Shown here: positions 33,472 through 44,112 of the stretch, piece by piece
Position numbering within the stretch: position 1 is the first letter of the stretch
Layout: each line of letters begins with the position of its first letter
Source: Rhodophyticola porphyridii
GTDB taxonomy: Bacteria; Pseudomonadota; Alphaproteobacteria; Rhodobacterales; Rhodobacteraceae
Length of the DNA stretch: 64,000 nucleotides
Reading direction: 5' to 3'
Assembly: GCF_003688285.1 (NCBI RefSeq)
Contig: NZ_RCNT01000002.1
Location: forward strand, 186,001 to 250,000
Notes under the pieces: generated by a model
Database searches by the model: none
What the model was told of the DNA's origin: nothing
What the model saw: only the letters and a program-made list of their open reading frames with translations
Position numbers and translations under genes: made by a program

Positions 33472-34557
33472 ATGTTGTTTTGGCTGAGTGAACTGTCCGA
33501 CGGCGGCGATTTTTTCAACCTGTTTCGCTACATCACCTTTCGCGCCGGTGCCGCGTTTTTTACGGCGCTGATTTTCGGGTTCATTTTCGGCCGGCCGCTG
33601 ATCAATGCGCTGCGGCGGAAATATGCAAATGGCCAGCCTATCCGCGAGGACGGTCCGGCCCATCACATCACCGCCAAGGCGGGCACACCGACCATGGGCG
33701 GGCTGCTGATCCTGGCGGCGCTCACGCTGGCGACGCTGCTATGGGCCCGGCTCGACAACCCCTATGTCTGGGTCGTGCTGGGTGTGACGGTGGGGTTCGG
33801 GCTGATCGGCTTTGCAGATGACTGGGCCAAGGTCAGCCGCAACAACACCAAGGGCGTATCGGGGCGGATCCGGTTGTCGCTCGGTTTTCTGATCGCGGCG
33901 GTGGCGGCCATCGTGGTGATGTACATGCACCCCGACGAGCTGTCGCAGCGGCTGGCGGTGCCCGTCTTCAAGGATTTCCTGCCCAATCTGGGCTGGATGT
34001 TCCTGCCCTTTGCCATGGTCGTGATCGTCGGCAGTGCCAACTCGGTCAACCTGACCGATGGTCTGGACGGGCTCGCGATCATGCCGGTCATGATTGCCGC
34101 GGGCACTCTGGGTGTGATCGCCTATGCAGTGGGGCGGGTCGACTTCACCACCTATCTCGACGTGCATTACGTGCCGGGAACCGGTGAGTTGCTGGTTTTT
34201 ACGGCGGGCCTGATCGGCGGGGGGCTTGGGTTTCTATGGTATAATGCGCCACCGGCGGCGGTGATTATGGGCGATACCGGGTCGCTGGCTCTCGGGGGGG
34301 CCCTGGGCGCGATTGCGGTATGCACCAAGCACGAGATCGTTCTGGCCATCGTCGGCGGGCTTTTCGTGGCCGAAACGCTGAGCGTCATCATTCAGGTGCT
34401 GTATTTCAAGCGCACCGGCAAACGGGTCTTCCTGATGGCGCCCATCCATCATCATTTCGAGAAAAAGGGCTGGACGGAGCCGCAGGTCGTGATCCGGTTC
34501 TGGATCATCTCGCTGATCCTTGCGCTGATCGGTCTGGCCACGCTGAAGCTGCGCTGA
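33472..34557 (+). CDS. mraY: Phospho-MurNAc-pentapeptide translocase MraY
   Basis: 361 residues, integral membrane protein with about ten helices. Signature segments: [39 protein letters not shown] (metal-binding aspartates), [14 protein letters not shown], and the C-terminal [20 protein letters not shown]. It transfers phospho-MurNAc-pentapeptide to undecaprenyl phosphate, making lipid I at the inner membrane. A 115-base gap separates it from murD. Confidence 0.97.
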   Translation: MLFWLSELSDGGDFFNLFRYITFRAGAAFFTALIFGFIFGRPLINALRRKYANGQPIREDGPAHHITAKAGTPTMGGLLILAALTLATLLWARLDNPYVWVVLGVTVGFGLIGFADDWAKVSRNNTKGVSGRIRLSLGFLIAAVAAIVVMYMHPDELSQRLAVPVFKDFLPNLGWMFLPFAMVVIVGSANSVNLTDGLDGLAIMPVMIAAGTLGVIAYAVGRVDFTTYLDVHYVPGTGELLVFTAGLIGGGLGFLWYNAPPAAVIMGDTGSLALGGALGAIAVCTKHEIVLAIVGGLFVAETLSVIIQVLYFKRTGKRVFLMAPIHHHFEKKGWTEPQVVIRFWIISLILALIGLATLKLR

Positions 34558-34672
34558 TGGCCGCGCCCGTACCTCTCAGTGTATCGGTGGCGAGCGGGCA
34601 CGGGGTGGTGATCTGTTCGCGTTATCCCGCGACGATATCGGAGACGACAAAACGAGGCGGAGTGAGGCACGT

Positions 34673-36076
34673 ATGATCCCGGTAACTGGGTTTGAGGGCG
34701 CGAAGGTCGCGGTTCTGGGGCTTGGCCGATCGGGTCTGGCCGCCGCCCGGGCCTTGCGGGCGGGCGGCGCCGAACCGCTGGTCTGGGACGACAGCGCCAC
34801 GGCGCGGGAGGCTGCCGGGAGCGAGGGATTTTCGCTTGTCGATCCGCTCAAAGCTGGCGCGCTGAACGGCGTGGCGGCGATGACCGTCTCCCCCGGTATC
34901 GCGCATCTTTATCCCGACCCTCACCCGGCGATCATGGCGGCCTGGGCGGCGGGCGTGCCGGTGGACAATGATGTGGGGCTGTTTTTCCGGTCCCTCGCCG
35001 CGGGCGACTGGGACCGGCATGTTACCCCGCCCCGGGTGATTGCGGTCACCGGCTCGAACGGGAAATCCACCACCGCCGCGCTGATCCACCATTGCCTGAC
35101 GGAGGCCGGGATGCCCGCGCAACTGGCGGGCAATATCGGCGTGGGGGTGCTGGATATCGAACCCCCCGAGGATGGCGAGGTGATCGTGCTGGAACTGTCG
35201 AGCTATCAGATCGATCTGGCGCGCGCCCTGACCCCGGATGTGGCGGTGTTCACCAATCTTACCCCCGATCATCTTGACCGGCATGGCGGCAGGGGAGGCT
35301 ATTTCGCGGCCAAGCGCCGTCTGTTTGCCGAAGGCGGGCCGGACCGCGCGGTGATCGGTGTCGACGAGAAGGAAGGGCGCTATCTGGCCAACCAACTGGC
35401 CGAGGGGCCGGGCGATGGGCGGCTGATCCGGGTCTCTGCCACATCGAAGCTGACGGGTCCGGGATGGGACGTGACCGCGCGCAAGGGCTGGTTGAGCGAA
35501 ACCCGGAAAGGGCGACAGGCGGCGTCGATAGATCTGCGAGGGGTGCGGGGGCTGCCCGGCGTCCACAACCATCAGAATGCGTGCTGTGCCTACGGGGCGC
35601 TTCGGGCGCTTGGCATCGCGCCCAGGGTGATCGAGACGGCGTTTCAGTCCTTCGGCGGTCTGCCTCATCGCAGCCAGATCGTCGGCGAAAGGAACGGGGT
35701 TCTGTTCGTGAATGATAGCAAGGCCACGAATGTGGACGCGGCCGCCAAGGCACTGGCCGCGTTTCCGCGGGTGCGGTGGATCTGCGGCGGACTGGAGAAA
35801 GAGGGCGGGCTCGACGGGCTGAAACCGGTCCTCGGATCGGTGTCGAAGGCCTATGTGATCGGGCGCGAGGCCGAGGGGTTCGCCCTGAAACTGGGCGATC
35901 TGCCGGTGGAGGTCTGCACCGATATGGCGATTGCGGTCGCCCGCGCCGCGGCGGAAGCCGAGCCAGGCGAGACGGTGCTTCTGGCCCCGGCCGCGGCGAG
36001 TTTCGATCAGTATGACAACTTCGAACAGCGCGGGCAGGATTTCATGGATCAGGTCGCGAAGGTTTTGGCGGTGTAG
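34673..36076 (+). CDS. murD: UDP-MurNAc-L-Ala:D-Glu ligase
   Basis: 467 residues. The N-terminal Rossmann-like domain ([20 protein letters not shown]) binds UDP. The ATP loop is [35 protein letters not shown] and [12 protein letters not shown] follow, and the C-terminal domain has [15 protein letters not shown]. It adds D-glutamate as the second stem residue. It is preceded by a 115-base gap with no clear promoter and followed by an unrelated VOC gene 48 bases later. Confidence 0.95.
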   Translation: MIPVTGFEGAKVAVLGLGRSGLAAARALRAGGAEPLVWDDSATAREAAGSEGFSLVDPLKAGALNGVAAMTVSPGIAHLYPDPHPAIMAAWAAGVPVDNDVGLFFRSLAAGDWDRHVTPPRVIAVTGSNGKSTTAALIHHCLTEAGMPAQLAGNIGVGVLDIEPPEDGEVIVLELSSYQIDLARALTPDVAVFTNLTPDHLDRHGGRGGYFAAKRRLFAEGGPDRAVIGVDEKEGRYLANQLAEGPGDGRLIRVSATSKLTGPGWDVTARKGWLSETRKGRQAASIDLRGVRGLPGVHNHQNACCAYGALRALGIAPRVIETAFQSFGGLPHRSQIVGERNGVLFVNDSKATNVDAAAKALAAFPRVRWICGGLEKEGGLDGLKPVLGSVSKAYVIGREAEGFALKLGDLPVEVCTDMAIAVARAAAEAEPGETVLLAPAAASFDQYDNFEQRGQDFMDQVAKVLAV

Positions 36077-36124
36077 CCCCCCGTCTGCTATGGTCATCCC
36101 CGCATGATAGCAGGGAGGGACGAG

Positions 36125-36508
36125 ATGGCACAGGTGATCGGTGTGGGGGGCGTGTTTCTGGAATGCGTCGACCCGGAAGCTACGAAGGACTGGTATACCC
36201 GCGTTCTGGGGATGACGCCGACCGATTACGGCGGCTTCGATTTCCTGCATACGGGCAGCGCGGAGAAGTTCCCCAAAGGCGCGCGGACGATTTTCGCCCC
36301 CTTCGCGGCCGGGGGCGACTACTTCAAACCGTCGACACTGCCATTCATGATCAATCTGATGGTCGACGATCTGGACGCAATGCTGGCCCGGGTCGAGGCC
36401 GAGGGCGTCGAACAGGTGCAACCCGCCCAGACCCTGGAATACGGAAAATTCGGCTGGATACTGGACCCTGACGGCCGCAAGATCGAGCTCTGGCAGCCGC
36501 CAAGCTGA
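36125..36508 (+). CDS. VOC-superfamily (glyoxalase/bleomycin-resistance-like) protein inside the dcw cluster
   Basis: 127 residues from ATG 36125 with GGGAGGGACGAG just upstream, a strong ribosome site. Two beta-alpha-beta-beta-beta halves are visible: IGVGGVFLECVDPEATKDWY with RVLGMTPTDY, and PFMINLMVDDLDAMLARVEA with GKFGWILDPDGRKIELWQPP. The Glu of 'KIELWQ' is the usual metal ligand. The protein looks like a single-chain metal-dependent VOC enzyme. It has no known cell-wall role and interrupts murD-ftsW. Substrate unknown. Confidence 0.88.
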   Translation: MAQVIGVGGVFLECVDPEATKDWYTRVLGMTPTDYGGFDFLHTGSAEKFPKGARTIFAPFAAGGDYFKPSTLPFMINLMVDDLDAMLARVEAEGVEQVQPAQTLEYGKFGWILDPDGRKIELWQPPS

Positions 36509-36626
36509 ATTCGGCCTGCCCGTGGCGGGGTCGCTTGTTTCGCTGGCCCCGCAGGCGATTTCACGCTAAGCTTTGCCCCAGACCCGGCAAACCGGGCATC
36601 AATGAGGCAGTATTGGGCGGTATCCC

Positions 36627-37793
36627 ATGACGGAAATGGCGCATGGCACGGTTGTCGTGCAATCGGGCGAGGCTGTTTTGCCGCGCTGGTGGCGGACGGT
36701 CGACCGCGTCACCATCGGTTGTATTCTGGCTCTGTTCGCAATCGGGTTGTTGTTGGGCTTTGCGGCATCTCCGCCGCTGGCGGAACGCAACGGGCATGAC
36801 CCGTTTCACTACGTGATCCGGCAGGCGGCTTTCGGCGGGCTGGCCCTTGCGGTGATGGTCATGGTGTCGATGCTGACACCGGTGCAGATCCGGCGCTTGG
36901 CCGTTCTGGGCTTTTTCGGTGCGTTCGGAGCGCTGGCCCTGCTTCCGGCCTTCGGGACCGATTACGGGCAGGGGGCGGTACGCTGGTACTCGCTCGGCTT
37001 CGCCTCGGTACAGCCCTCGGAATTCCTCAAGCCGGTCTTTGTCGTCTTCACCGCGTGGATGATAGCCGCAAGCCAGGAGGTCGGCGGCCCGCCGGGCAAG
37101 GCCGTTTCGCTGGCGGTGACCATCACGATCGTGGGTTTTCTGGCGATGCAGCCGGATTTCGGCCAGGCGGCGCTGGTCGTCTTCGCGTGGTGCGTGGTTT
37201 ATTTCGTGGCCGGTGCGCCGATGCTCCTGCTGGCCGGGGTCGGCGCACTGGTCGGTGTTGCGGGGTCGGTCGCGTACTCGAATTCTGAGCATTTCGCTCG
37301 GCGGATCGACGGATTCCTCTCGGCTGAACTGGACCCGAACACACAGCTGGCCTATGCCACAAACGCGATCCGCGAAGGCGGCTTCTTTGGCGCCGGTCTG
37401 GGCGAGGGGGCCGTGAAATGGACCCTGCCGGATGCCCATACGGATTTCATCATCGCGGTCGCGGCCGAGGAATACGGTCTGGTCCTCGTGCTTGTCATCA
37501 TCGCGCTCTTTGCCACCATCGCGCTGCGTGCGTTCTTCCGGCTGACGAAGGAGCGCGATCCGTTCATTCGGCTGGCGGGCGCCGGGTTGGCAAGCCTTCT
37601 GGCGTTGCAGGCGATCATCAACATGGGTGTGGCGGTGCGGCTGCTGCCCGCCAAGGGCATGACGCTTCCTTTCGTGAGCTACGGCGGGTCGAGCCTTATC
37701 GCGACCGGCATCACCATCGGCATGCTTCTGGCCCTGACCCGGACCCGCCCGCAGGGCGAGATCGGCGATATCCTCCTCAGCCGGCACCGGTAA
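36627..37793 (+). CDS. ftsW: Septal peptidoglycan glycosyltransferase FtsW (SEDS family)
   Basis: 388 residues, ten-helix SEDS membrane protein. It contains the conserved [30 protein letters not shown] (helix 4), and near the C-terminus [20 protein letters not shown] followed by [12 protein letters not shown], the SEDS signature. SEDS proteins polymerise lipid II into glycan strands together with FtsI. A 118-base gap follows the VOC gene. It ends four bases before murG. Confidence 0.96.
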   Translation: MTEMAHGTVVVQSGEAVLPRWWRTVDRVTIGCILALFAIGLLLGFAASPPLAERNGHDPFHYVIRQAAFGGLALAVMVMVSMLTPVQIRRLAVLGFFGAFGALALLPAFGTDYGQGAVRWYSLGFASVQPSEFLKPVFVVFTAWMIAASQEVGGPPGKAVSLAVTITIVGFLAMQPDFGQAALVVFAWCVVYFVAGAPMLLLAGVGALVGVAGSVAYSNSEHFARRIDGFLSAELDPNTQLAYATNAIREGGFFGAGLGEGAVKWTLPDAHTDFIIAVAAEEYGLVLVLVIIALFATIALRAFFRLTKERDPFIRLAGAGLASLLALQAIINMGVAVRLLPAKGMTLPFVSYGGSSLIATGITIGMLLALTRTRPQGEIGDILLSRHR

Positions 37794-37797
37794 TCCC

Positions 37798-38898
37798 ATG
37801 AGCACGACCCCCCATCTCATCATCGCAGCCGGTGGCACGGGCGGACATATGTTCCCGGCCCAGGCCCTGGCCGAGGCGATGCTGCGCCGGGGATGGCGGG
37901 TGACGCTTTCCACCGATGCGCGCGGCGCATGCTACACTGGCGGGTTCCCTCATGTGGTGGAGATACGACAGGTGTCTTCGGCGACCTTCGCGCGGGGCGG
38001 TCTTCTGGCGAAGATAATCGCGCCGCTGCGCATTCTGGGCGGCGTTCTGAGCGCCACGGCACGGATGGCGCGCGAACGCCCGAGCGTCGTGGTGGGCTTC
38101 GGCGGCTACCCGTCGATCCCGGCGATGGCAGCGGCCTGGCTGACCGGGCGCCCGCGCATGCTGCACGAGCAGAACGGCGTTCTGGGCCGGGTCAACCAAC
38201 TCTTTGCCAGGCGCGTGGATGTGGTGGCCTGCGGCACCTGGCCCACGGAACTGCCCGAGGGCACGAACGCCGTTCATACCGGCAACCCGGTGCGCGCCGC
38301 CGTTCTGGAACGCGCGGGCGCGGCCTATATTCCGCCGGGGGATTATCCGATGTCGGTCGTCGTGATCGGCGGCAGCCAGGGCGCGCGCATCCTGTCCGAT
38401 GTGGTGCCCGCCGCCATCGCCGCCCTCCCGGACGCGGTCCGCGCCAATATCCGCATCGCGCAGCAGGCCCGCCCCGAGGATCAGGATCGTGTGGCCGCCG
38501 CTTATGCCGAGGCCGGTGTCACCGCCGAGGTGGCGCCGTTCTTCCGGGACATCCCGCGCCGGTTTTCCGAGGCGCAACTGATCATCAGCCGGTCGGGCGC
38601 GTCATCCGTCGCGGATATCTCGGTCATCGGTCGCCCGTCGATCCTGGTGCCGCTTGCGGCCGCGATCCGCGACGAGCAGACGGCCAATGCCCGCGCGCTG
38701 GTCGATGCGGATGCAGCCATCCTGATGCCTGAGAGCCAGTTCACCCCCGCAAGTCTTGCGGATCATATCAAAGCCATCCTTGACCAGCCCGAGGCCGCCT
38801 TGCAGATGGCAAATGCCGCCCTTGGCACCGGCCTGCCCGATGCCACCGAGCGCCTTGCGGTTCTGGTCGAGGAACTGGTAAGGAAAGGCCAGTCATGA
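37798..38898 (+). CDS. murG: UDP-GlcNAc:lipid I N-acetylglucosaminyltransferase
   Basis: 366 residues. The GT28 opening [20 protein letters not shown] carries the first G-loop. [18 protein letters not shown] and [17 protein letters not shown] are family blocks. The C-terminal donor site has [13 protein letters not shown] and [20 protein letters not shown]. It makes lipid II on the inner face of the membrane. It overlaps murC by four bases (ATGA). Confidence 0.97.
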   Translation: MSTTPHLIIAAGGTGGHMFPAQALAEAMLRRGWRVTLSTDARGACYTGGFPHVVEIRQVSSATFARGGLLAKIIAPLRILGGVLSATARMARERPSVVVGFGGYPSIPAMAAAWLTGRPRMLHEQNGVLGRVNQLFARRVDVVACGTWPTELPEGTNAVHTGNPVRAAVLERAGAAYIPPGDYPMSVVVIGGSQGARILSDVVPAAIAALPDAVRANIRIAQQARPEDQDRVAAAYAEAGVTAEVAPFFRDIPRRFSEAQLIISRSGASSVADISVIGRPSILVPLAAAIRDEQTANARALVDADAAILMPESQFTPASLADHIKAILDQPEAALQMANAALGTGLPDATERLAVLVEELVRKGQS

Positions 38899-40295
38899 AT
38901 GCCGCCACGAAGCTTCCCACCCAGCTTGGTCCGATCCATTTTGTCGGTATCGGAGGCATTGGCATGTCCGGAATCGCGGAAGTGCTGCTGAACCACGGGT
39001 ATCAGGTGCAGGGGTCCGATCTGAAAGCCACCAAGATCACCGAGCGGCTTGAGAAACTGGGCGCCAGGATTTTCACCGGGCAGAAGGCCGAAAACCTCGA
39101 CGAGGCCGAGGTGGTCGTTATCTCCAGCGCGATCAAGCCCGGCAATGCGGAGCTGGACGCGGCGCGGGCAATGGGGCTGCCGGTGGTGCGGCGCGCCGAG
39201 ATGCTGGCCGAGCTGATGCGGCTGAAATCCAACATCGCGGTGGCCGGCACCCATGGCAAGACCACGACCACCACGATGGTTGCCACCCTGCTGGATGCCG
39301 GCGGGTTGGACCCGACGGTGATCAATGGCGGAGTCATCCACGCCTATGGCTCGAACGCGCGGATGGGGCAGGGCGAATGGATGGTGGTGGAGGCAGACGA
39401 AAGCGACGGCACCTTCAACCGCCTGCCCGCAACCATCGCCATCGTCACCAATATCGATCCCGAACATATGGAGCATTGGGGAACCGAAGAGGCGCTGCAT
39501 CAGGGGTTCCTCGATTTTGTGTCGAACATCCCGTTTTACGGTCTGGCCGTCTGCTGCACCGACGATCCGGACGTGCAGACGCTGGTGGGCCGGATTACCG
39601 ACCGCCGGGTGCTGACCTTCGGCTTCAACGCCCAGGCCGATGTGCGGGCGGTCAACCTGCGCTATGCCAAGGGGGTGGCGCATTTCGATATCGCGTTGCA
39701 GGCCGAAGGACAGCTGATCGAACGTTGTACTTTGCCGATGCCGGGCGATCACAACGTCTCCAATGCCCTGGCCGCGGTGGCCGTGGCCCGTCATCTGGGC
39801 CTGAAGGTCGAGGAGATCCGCGAGGCTCTGGCCGCGTTCAAGGGCGTTAACCGTCGCTTCACCAAGGTGGGCGAGGTTGGCGGCGTGACGATCATCGACG
39901 ATTACGGCCACCATCCGGTGGAAATCGCCGCCGTCCTGAAGGCCGCGCGGCAGGCCAGCGAAGGCCGCGTGATCGCGGTGCATCAACCACATCGCTATTC
40001 GCGGCTGCACTCCCTGTTCGAAGAATTCTGTGCCTGTTTCAACAACGCCGATGTGGTCGCCATCGCCGAGGTCTTTGCCGCCGGCGAGGACCCGATCGAA
40101 GGGGCCAGCCGCGATGATCTGGTCGCGGGGCTTATCCGCCACGGTCATCGCCATGCCCGCGCGTTGCACAGTGAGGACGATCTTGAACGCCTCGTGCGGG
40201 AGCAGACCCGTGATGGCGATATCGTTGTTTGCCTTGGCGCGGGCACGATCTCGGCCTGGGCGCACGGTTTGCCTGACCGATTATCAATACGTTAA
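38895..40295 (+). CDS. murC: UDP-MurNAc:L-alanine ligase
   Basis: 466 residues. It starts with [20 protein letters not shown] (UDP-binding). The ATP loop is [38 protein letters not shown] and [11 protein letters not shown] follow, and the C-terminal domain has [14 protein letters not shown] and [15 protein letters not shown]. It adds the first stem residue. The stop is followed by 154 bases that hold no gene, then two DUF2484 genes. Confidence 0.97.
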   Translation: MNAATKLPTQLGPIHFVGIGGIGMSGIAEVLLNHGYQVQGSDLKATKITERLEKLGARIFTGQKAENLDEAEVVVISSAIKPGNAELDAARAMGLPVVRRAEMLAELMRLKSNIAVAGTHGKTTTTTMVATLLDAGGLDPTVINGGVIHAYGSNARMGQGEWMVVEADESDGTFNRLPATIAIVTNIDPEHMEHWGTEEALHQGFLDFVSNIPFYGLAVCCTDDPDVQTLVGRITDRRVLTFGFNAQADVRAVNLRYAKGVAHFDIALQAEGQLIERCTLPMPGDHNVSNALAAVAVARHLGLKVEEIREALAAFKGVNRRFTKVGEVGGVTIIDDYGHHPVEIAAVLKAARQASEGRVIAVHQPHRYSRLHSLFEEFCACFNNADVVAIAEVFAAGEDPIEGASRDDLVAGLIRHGHRHARALHSEDDLERLVREQTRDGDIVVCLGAGTISAWAHGLPDRLSIR

Positions 40296-40449
40296 CCAAC
40301 GTAGCGTTACGATTTCTTAAACCCTTGTGCGATTGCACTCAGAAAGGGGCGGGCATGACAGGCATGATAGAACCGGATCTGACATCGAGTATCCGCGGGC
40401 CGGGCCATCCGCGACCGGCCCCCGCCCTGACCCGGCGGGAGGCGGTCTC

Positions 40450-40701
40450 ATGAGCCTGTCGCTGACGCTTTCCTGCCTGTGGGTTCTGGCCGCCGCCGCC
40501 GTGGCGATGTTGCCGATGCGGCTGCAATACCTTCCCGGCGTCATGCTTCTGATCCTGTCGCTGCCGCTGATGGCCTTCGTGGCCTCGCAGCATGGGCTGC
40601 TGCTGGTTCTGCTGGTGGCTTTCGCGGTGCTGTCGATGTTCCGTCGCCCGCTGATCTACTTCCTGCGCAGAGCCGTGACACGGCTGAAAGGGGGTGCGTG
40701 A
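40450..40701 (+). CDS. DUF2484 small membrane protein, copy 1
   Basis: 83 residues from ATG 40450 (MSLSLTLSCLWVLAAAAVAM). Three membrane segments and a basic tail (RRPLIYFLRRAVTRLKGGA). DUF2484 is a small family I know mainly from Rhodobacterales, in this same place between murC and murB, with no known function. It overlaps copy 2 by one base (TGATG), so the two are translated together. The position suggests a role in envelope growth, as inference only. Confidence 0.8.
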   Translation: MSLSLTLSCLWVLAAAAVAMLPMRLQYLPGVMLLILSLPLMAFVASQHGLLLVLLVAFAVLSMFRRPLIYFLRRAVTRLKGGA

Positions 40702-40949
40702 TGCCGATTTCCCTGACACTGGCCTGTCTCTGGGCGGTGATCGCCTGCCTGATCGGCCTGGGGCCGCAGCGATACCACTGGCCGGCCGCTTGGGCGCTGA
40801 TCGCAACGGGCATTCCGCTACTGGGCTTTGTGACCTGGCAACTGGGCCCGTGGTGGGGTTTGGGTGTGCTGGTCGCCGGGGCTTCGATCCTGCGCTGGCC
40901 GCTGATCTATCTGGGCCGTTGGGTCCGGCGAACCAGTGGTGGCCAATAG
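40701..40949 (+). CDS. DUF2484 small membrane protein, copy 2
   Basis: 82 residues from ATG 40701, with AAAGGGGG 6 bases upstream. It is a paralogue of the gene before it: both begin with a short MxxSLTLxCLWxxxA motif, have the same three-segment layout, and end RWPLIYLGRWVRR / RRPLIYFLRRAVTR. It differs in composition (more Trp, Gly). The pair probably arose by tandem duplication and may form a heteromer. Confidence 0.8.
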   Translation: MPISLTLACLWAVIACLIGLGPQRYHWPAAWALIATGIPLLGFVTWQLGPWWGLGVLVAGASILRWPLIYLGRWVRRTSGGQ

Positions 40950-41016
40950 GCGTCCGCGCGGGGTTCAGCTTTACAAGACCTGCCGGTAGAGTGGCGCGGT
41001 GGAAGGGGCAGCGGCG

Positions 41017-41310
41017 ATGGAACCTGACGTCATACTGATCATTGCGGGAACGGGGCTTGCATCGGCGGCTCTTGCCTTTGTTCTGGGCCGGTTCCTCTCG
41101 CCCCGGTTCGTCTATCTGTTATGGGCTTTCGTCGTGGCTTTCGCACTCTGGATCCTGATCGGCATGACTGCGCAGGTCGGCTGGGACGCGCTTGGATCGA
41201 CGGTTGTGCTGGTATTCGTGGCGCTGCCCGCCATCGTCGGGGCGTTCGGCGGCGGGGTGCTGGGCATGCGGGCCCGCAAGGCGGCGCGGGCCGGGGGTGA
41301 CGGATCGTGA
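41017..41310 (+). CDS. Small integral membrane protein before murB
   Basis: 97 residues from ATG 41017, with AAGGGG 8 bases upstream; a GTG six codons earlier is less likely. Three hydrophobic segments ([40 protein letters not shown] and [20 protein letters not shown]) and a basic C-terminus (RARKAAR). No family recognised. The murB start overlaps its stop by four bases (GTGA), so its product is made with MurB. Confidence 0.75.
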   Translation: MEPDVILIIAGTGLASAALAFVLGRFLSPRFVYLLWAFVVAFALWILIGMTAQVGWDALGSTVVLVFVALPAIVGAFGGGVLGMRARKAARAGGDGS

Positions 41311-42245
41311 GAGAACTGCCCGAGGTCAAGGGCCGGCTCAGCCGGGGGCGCCCGCTCGCCGATCTTACCTGGATGCGGGTGGGCGGCCCGGCGGATGTGC
41401 TCTTTCAACCGGCGGACGAGGAGGATCTGGCGCAGTTTCTGGCCGCGCTCGATCCGGACATGCCTGTGTTCCCCATGGGCCTCGGCTCCAACCTGATTGT
41501 CCGGGATGGCGGGCTTCGGGCCGTTGTCATCCGGCTGGGCCGGGGCTTCAACGGGATTGAAACCGGCGATGGTACGGTGATCGCCGGAGCGGCGGCGCTG
41601 GATGCCCATGTGGCGCGAAAGGCGGCGGAAGCCGGGCTGGACCTGACGTTTCTGCGCACCATTCCCGGTTCCGTCGGCGGGGCGCTGAAAATGAATGCGG
41701 GCTGCTATGGCGCCTATGTGGCGGATCATTTCCTGTCTGCCACGGCCGTCCTGCGCGACGGGACGCGTGTAAGGCTTGGCCCCGGCGACATCAACTTCGC
41801 CTATCGTCAGACCGATCTGCCCGATGGAGCGGTGATCACATCGGTCACCTTCCGGGCCGACCCCGGCGATCCCGCGATGCTGGCGGCGCGCATGGAAGAC
41901 CAGCTTGCCAGGCGCGACGCGACGCAGCCCACACGGGACCGGAGCGCCGGATCGACCTTTCGCAACCCCGCCGGGTTCAGCTCTACCGGCCGGGCGGACG
42001 ATACCCATGATCTGAAGGCGTGGAAGGTGATCGACGATGCCGGATTGCGGGGCGCCACGCGCGGCGGCGCGCAGATGAGCCCGAAGCATTCCAATTTCAT
42101 GATCAATACCGGCGCCGCCACCGCCGCCGATCTGGAAGGATTGGGCGAGGAGGTTCGAAAAAAGGTTTTCCAACACAGTGGAATAGAGCTAGAATGGGAA
42201 ATTATGCGTGTGGGAGAACCCGCAGGCGATAAACCACCGGATTAA
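41307..42245 (+). CDS. murB: UDP-N-acetylenolpyruvoylglucosamine reductase
   Basis: 312 residues, GTG start at 41307 overlapping the preceding stop (GTGA). FAD-binding and active-site blocks: [52 protein letters not shown] (with the conserved Tyr region), SAGSTFRNP (catalytic Ser) and [14 protein letters not shown]. It reduces UDP-GlcNAc-enolpyruvate to UDP-MurNAc with NADPH. The last 60 bases are more A/T-rich than the rest, and the stop codon sits in a hairpin loop. Confidence 0.96.
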   Translation: MRELPEVKGRLSRGRPLADLTWMRVGGPADVLFQPADEEDLAQFLAALDPDMPVFPMGLGSNLIVRDGGLRAVVIRLGRGFNGIETGDGTVIAGAAALDAHVARKAAEAGLDLTFLRTIPGSVGGALKMNAGCYGAYVADHFLSATAVLRDGTRVRLGPGDINFAYRQTDLPDGAVITSVTFRADPGDPAMLAARMEDQLARRDATQPTRDRSAGSTFRNPAGFSSTGRADDTHDLKAWKVIDDAGLRGATRGGAQMSPKHSNFMINTGAATAADLEGLGEEVRKKVFQHSGIELEWEIMRVGEPAGDKPPD

Positions 42246-42285
42246 CCGGTGGAAAAGAACACCAAAACGGGCAGCCAAAAGCCCG
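42234..42285 (+). other. Two consecutive hairpins at the murB-ddl junction
   Basis: CCACCGG-ATTAA-CCGGTGG (42234-42252) has a 7-pair stem with the murB stop codon in its loop. CGGGC-N8-GCCCG (42268-42285) follows. There is no T tract. Most other junctions in this part of the cluster overlap; this 47-base gap is an exception and could set the relative level of Ddl or be an RNase entry or block point. Confidence 0.5.
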
Positions 42286-42292
42286 GCGGTAT

Positions 42293-43228
42293 ATGAGGCA
42301 CATGTTGGCGGTGAGTTCGGGCAGAACACTCCCCACAGTTGCGGTTTTGATGGGCGGCCCCTCTGCAGAACGGGAGGTGTCGTTGTCCACAGGGCGTGAA
42401 TGCGCCGCTGCACTGCGTGGAGAGGGATTTCAGGTGACGGAGGTCGATGCCGGCCCCGACCTTCCCGCGCGTTTGGCCGAGATCAGGCCGGATGTCGCCT
42501 TCAATGCACTGCATGGCCGGTGGGGCGAGGATGGCTGCGTTCAGGGTCTGCTTGAATGGCTGCGCGTACCCTATACCCATTCCGGGGTTCTGGCCTCGGC
42601 GCTGGCGCTCGACAAGCAGCGCAGCAAGGATATGTACCGGGCCCATGACCTGCCCGTCGTCGACAGCGTGCTGGCGGCGAAGGCCGATGTCATGGCCGGT
42701 CACGTGATGGCCCCCCCTTACGTCGTGAAGCCCAACAACGAAGGCTCCTCGGTCGGGGTCTATCTGGTGCATGAGGCGGCCAACGGCCCGCCGAAACTGG
42801 CCGGCACGATGCCCGATGAAGTGATGGTGGAGACCTTCGTGCCGGGGCGCGAACTGACCACCACGGTGATGGATGACCGGCCGCTGACGGTGACCGATAT
42901 CCTGACCGATGGCTGGTACGACTACGACGCGAAGTACAAGCCCGGCGGCTCCCGCCATGTGGTGCCCGCGGATCTGCCCGCGTCGGTCTTCGATGCCTGC
43001 ATGCAAATGGCGCTCACGGCCCATATCGCGCTTGGATGCCGGGGGATCAGCCGGACGGATTTCCGCTGGGACGAGACGCGCGGCCTGGATGGTCTGATCC
43101 TGCTGGAGACCAACACCCAGCCCGGCATGACGCCCACATCGCTGACACCCGAACAGGGTCAGGCCGTCGGGATGAGTTTCGGCCAGATGTGCCGCTGGCT
43201 GGTGGAGGATGCGTCATGCGACCGCTGA
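42293..43228 (+). CDS. ddl: D-alanine-D-alanine ligase
   Basis: 311 residues from ATG 42293; an ATG three codons on is also possible. ATP-grasp motifs: VLMGGPSAEREVSLSTG, ALHGRWGEDGCVQGLLEWL, PYTHSGVLASALALDKQRSK, PYVVKPNNEGSSVGVYLV, and ISRTDFRWDET with LLETNTQPGMTPTSL at the metal site. It makes D-Ala-D-Ala for MurF. It overlaps ftsQ by 13 bases. Confidence 0.96.
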   Translation: MRHMLAVSSGRTLPTVAVLMGGPSAEREVSLSTGRECAAALRGEGFQVTEVDAGPDLPARLAEIRPDVAFNALHGRWGEDGCVQGLLEWLRVPYTHSGVLASALALDKQRSKDMYRAHDLPVVDSVLAAKADVMAGHVMAPPYVVKPNNEGSSVGVYLVHEAANGPPKLAGTMPDEVMVETFVPGRELTTTVMDDRPLTVTDILTDGWYDYDAKYKPGGSRHVVPADLPASVFDACMQMALTAHIALGCRGISRTDFRWDETRGLDGLILLETNTQPGMTPTSLTPEQGQAVGMSFGQMCRWLVEDASCDR

Positions 43229-44112
43229 TTGCCCGCCGCGGCCCGGTTCTGACCCATCGCGACCCCGCGCCGTCGATCTGGTCCTACAGGTTCCAGAGGC
43301 TCTGGCTGACACCGCTGTTCCGGTCGCTCCTGCGGGTGGGGCTGCCGGCCTTCGCCCTTGTGATGGGCGTCGGGTGGTACCTGTCCGACCCGGCCCATTG
43401 GCGCGGTGTCTCCGATCAGGTCGCGGAACTGCGCCGCGAGATCGAGAACCGGCCGGAATTCCGGGTCAACCTGATGAATATCAACGGCGCAAGCCCGCAG
43501 CTTGCCGAAGATCTGCGCGCGGTGCTGGCACTTGATCTGCCGGTGTCCTCCTTCGATCTCGATCTCGCGGCGATGCGGGAAACCCTGGAACAGATCCCTG
43601 CGGTATCCCGTGCCGAGTTGCGGATCCAATCGGGCGGCTATCTTGCCGTCACGATCGAGGAGCGGGTGCCGGTCGTTGTCTGGCAGACCCGCGTCGAACC
43701 GGTGCTGCTGGACGGAGAGGGCAATTTTGTCGCCCGCCTGGTGGATCGGGAACTGGTTGCGCCCTTGCCGATGATCGCCGGTGAAGGCGCCGATCTGGCG
43801 GTGGCGGAGGCGCTGTCGCTCTTTGAAACCGCGGCCCCTTTGCGGGACAGGATGCGCGGGCTTGTGCGCATGGGCGAGCGGCGATGGGATGTGGTCCTGC
43901 GCGACGGGCGCCGCATCCTGTTGCCCGCAGACGAGCCGAGACCTGCGCTTGACCGGGTGCTGGCGCTGGATGACGCGCAGGACGTGCTGGAGCGCGCCGT
44001 TCTCAGGATCGACATGCGCAACCCGCAGCGCCCGAATATTCAACTCAGCCCTTATGCATTGACCGAGTTGCGTCGGATGCGGGGCGCAGACATCGGAGAC
44101 GGGAACGGATGA
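43216..44112 (+). CDS. ftsQ: Cell-division protein FtsQ
   Basis: 298 residues from ATG 43216, with GGAGG 5-6 bases upstream, inside the end of ddl. A cytoplasmic basic N-terminus, one membrane helix (VGLPAFALVMGVGWYLS, about 40-56), a POTRA-like domain (FRVNLMNINGASPQLAEDLR to RAELRIQSGGYLAVTIEERV) and the FtsQ beta domain. It scaffolds FtsL and FtsB at the divisome. It overlaps ftsA by four bases (ATGA). Confidence 0.93.
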   Translation: MRPLIARRGPVLTHRDPAPSIWSYRFQRLWLTPLFRSLLRVGLPAFALVMGVGWYLSDPAHWRGVSDQVAELRREIENRPEFRVNLMNINGASPQLAEDLRAVLALDLPVSSFDLDLAAMRETLEQIPAVSRAELRIQSGGYLAVTIEERVPVVVWQTRVEPVLLDGEGNFVARLVDRELVAPLPMIAGEGADLAVAEALSLFETAAPLRDRMRGLVRMGERRWDVVLRDGRRILLPADEPRPALDRVLALDDAQDVLERAVLRIDMRNPQRPNIQLSPYALTELRRMRGADIGDGNG

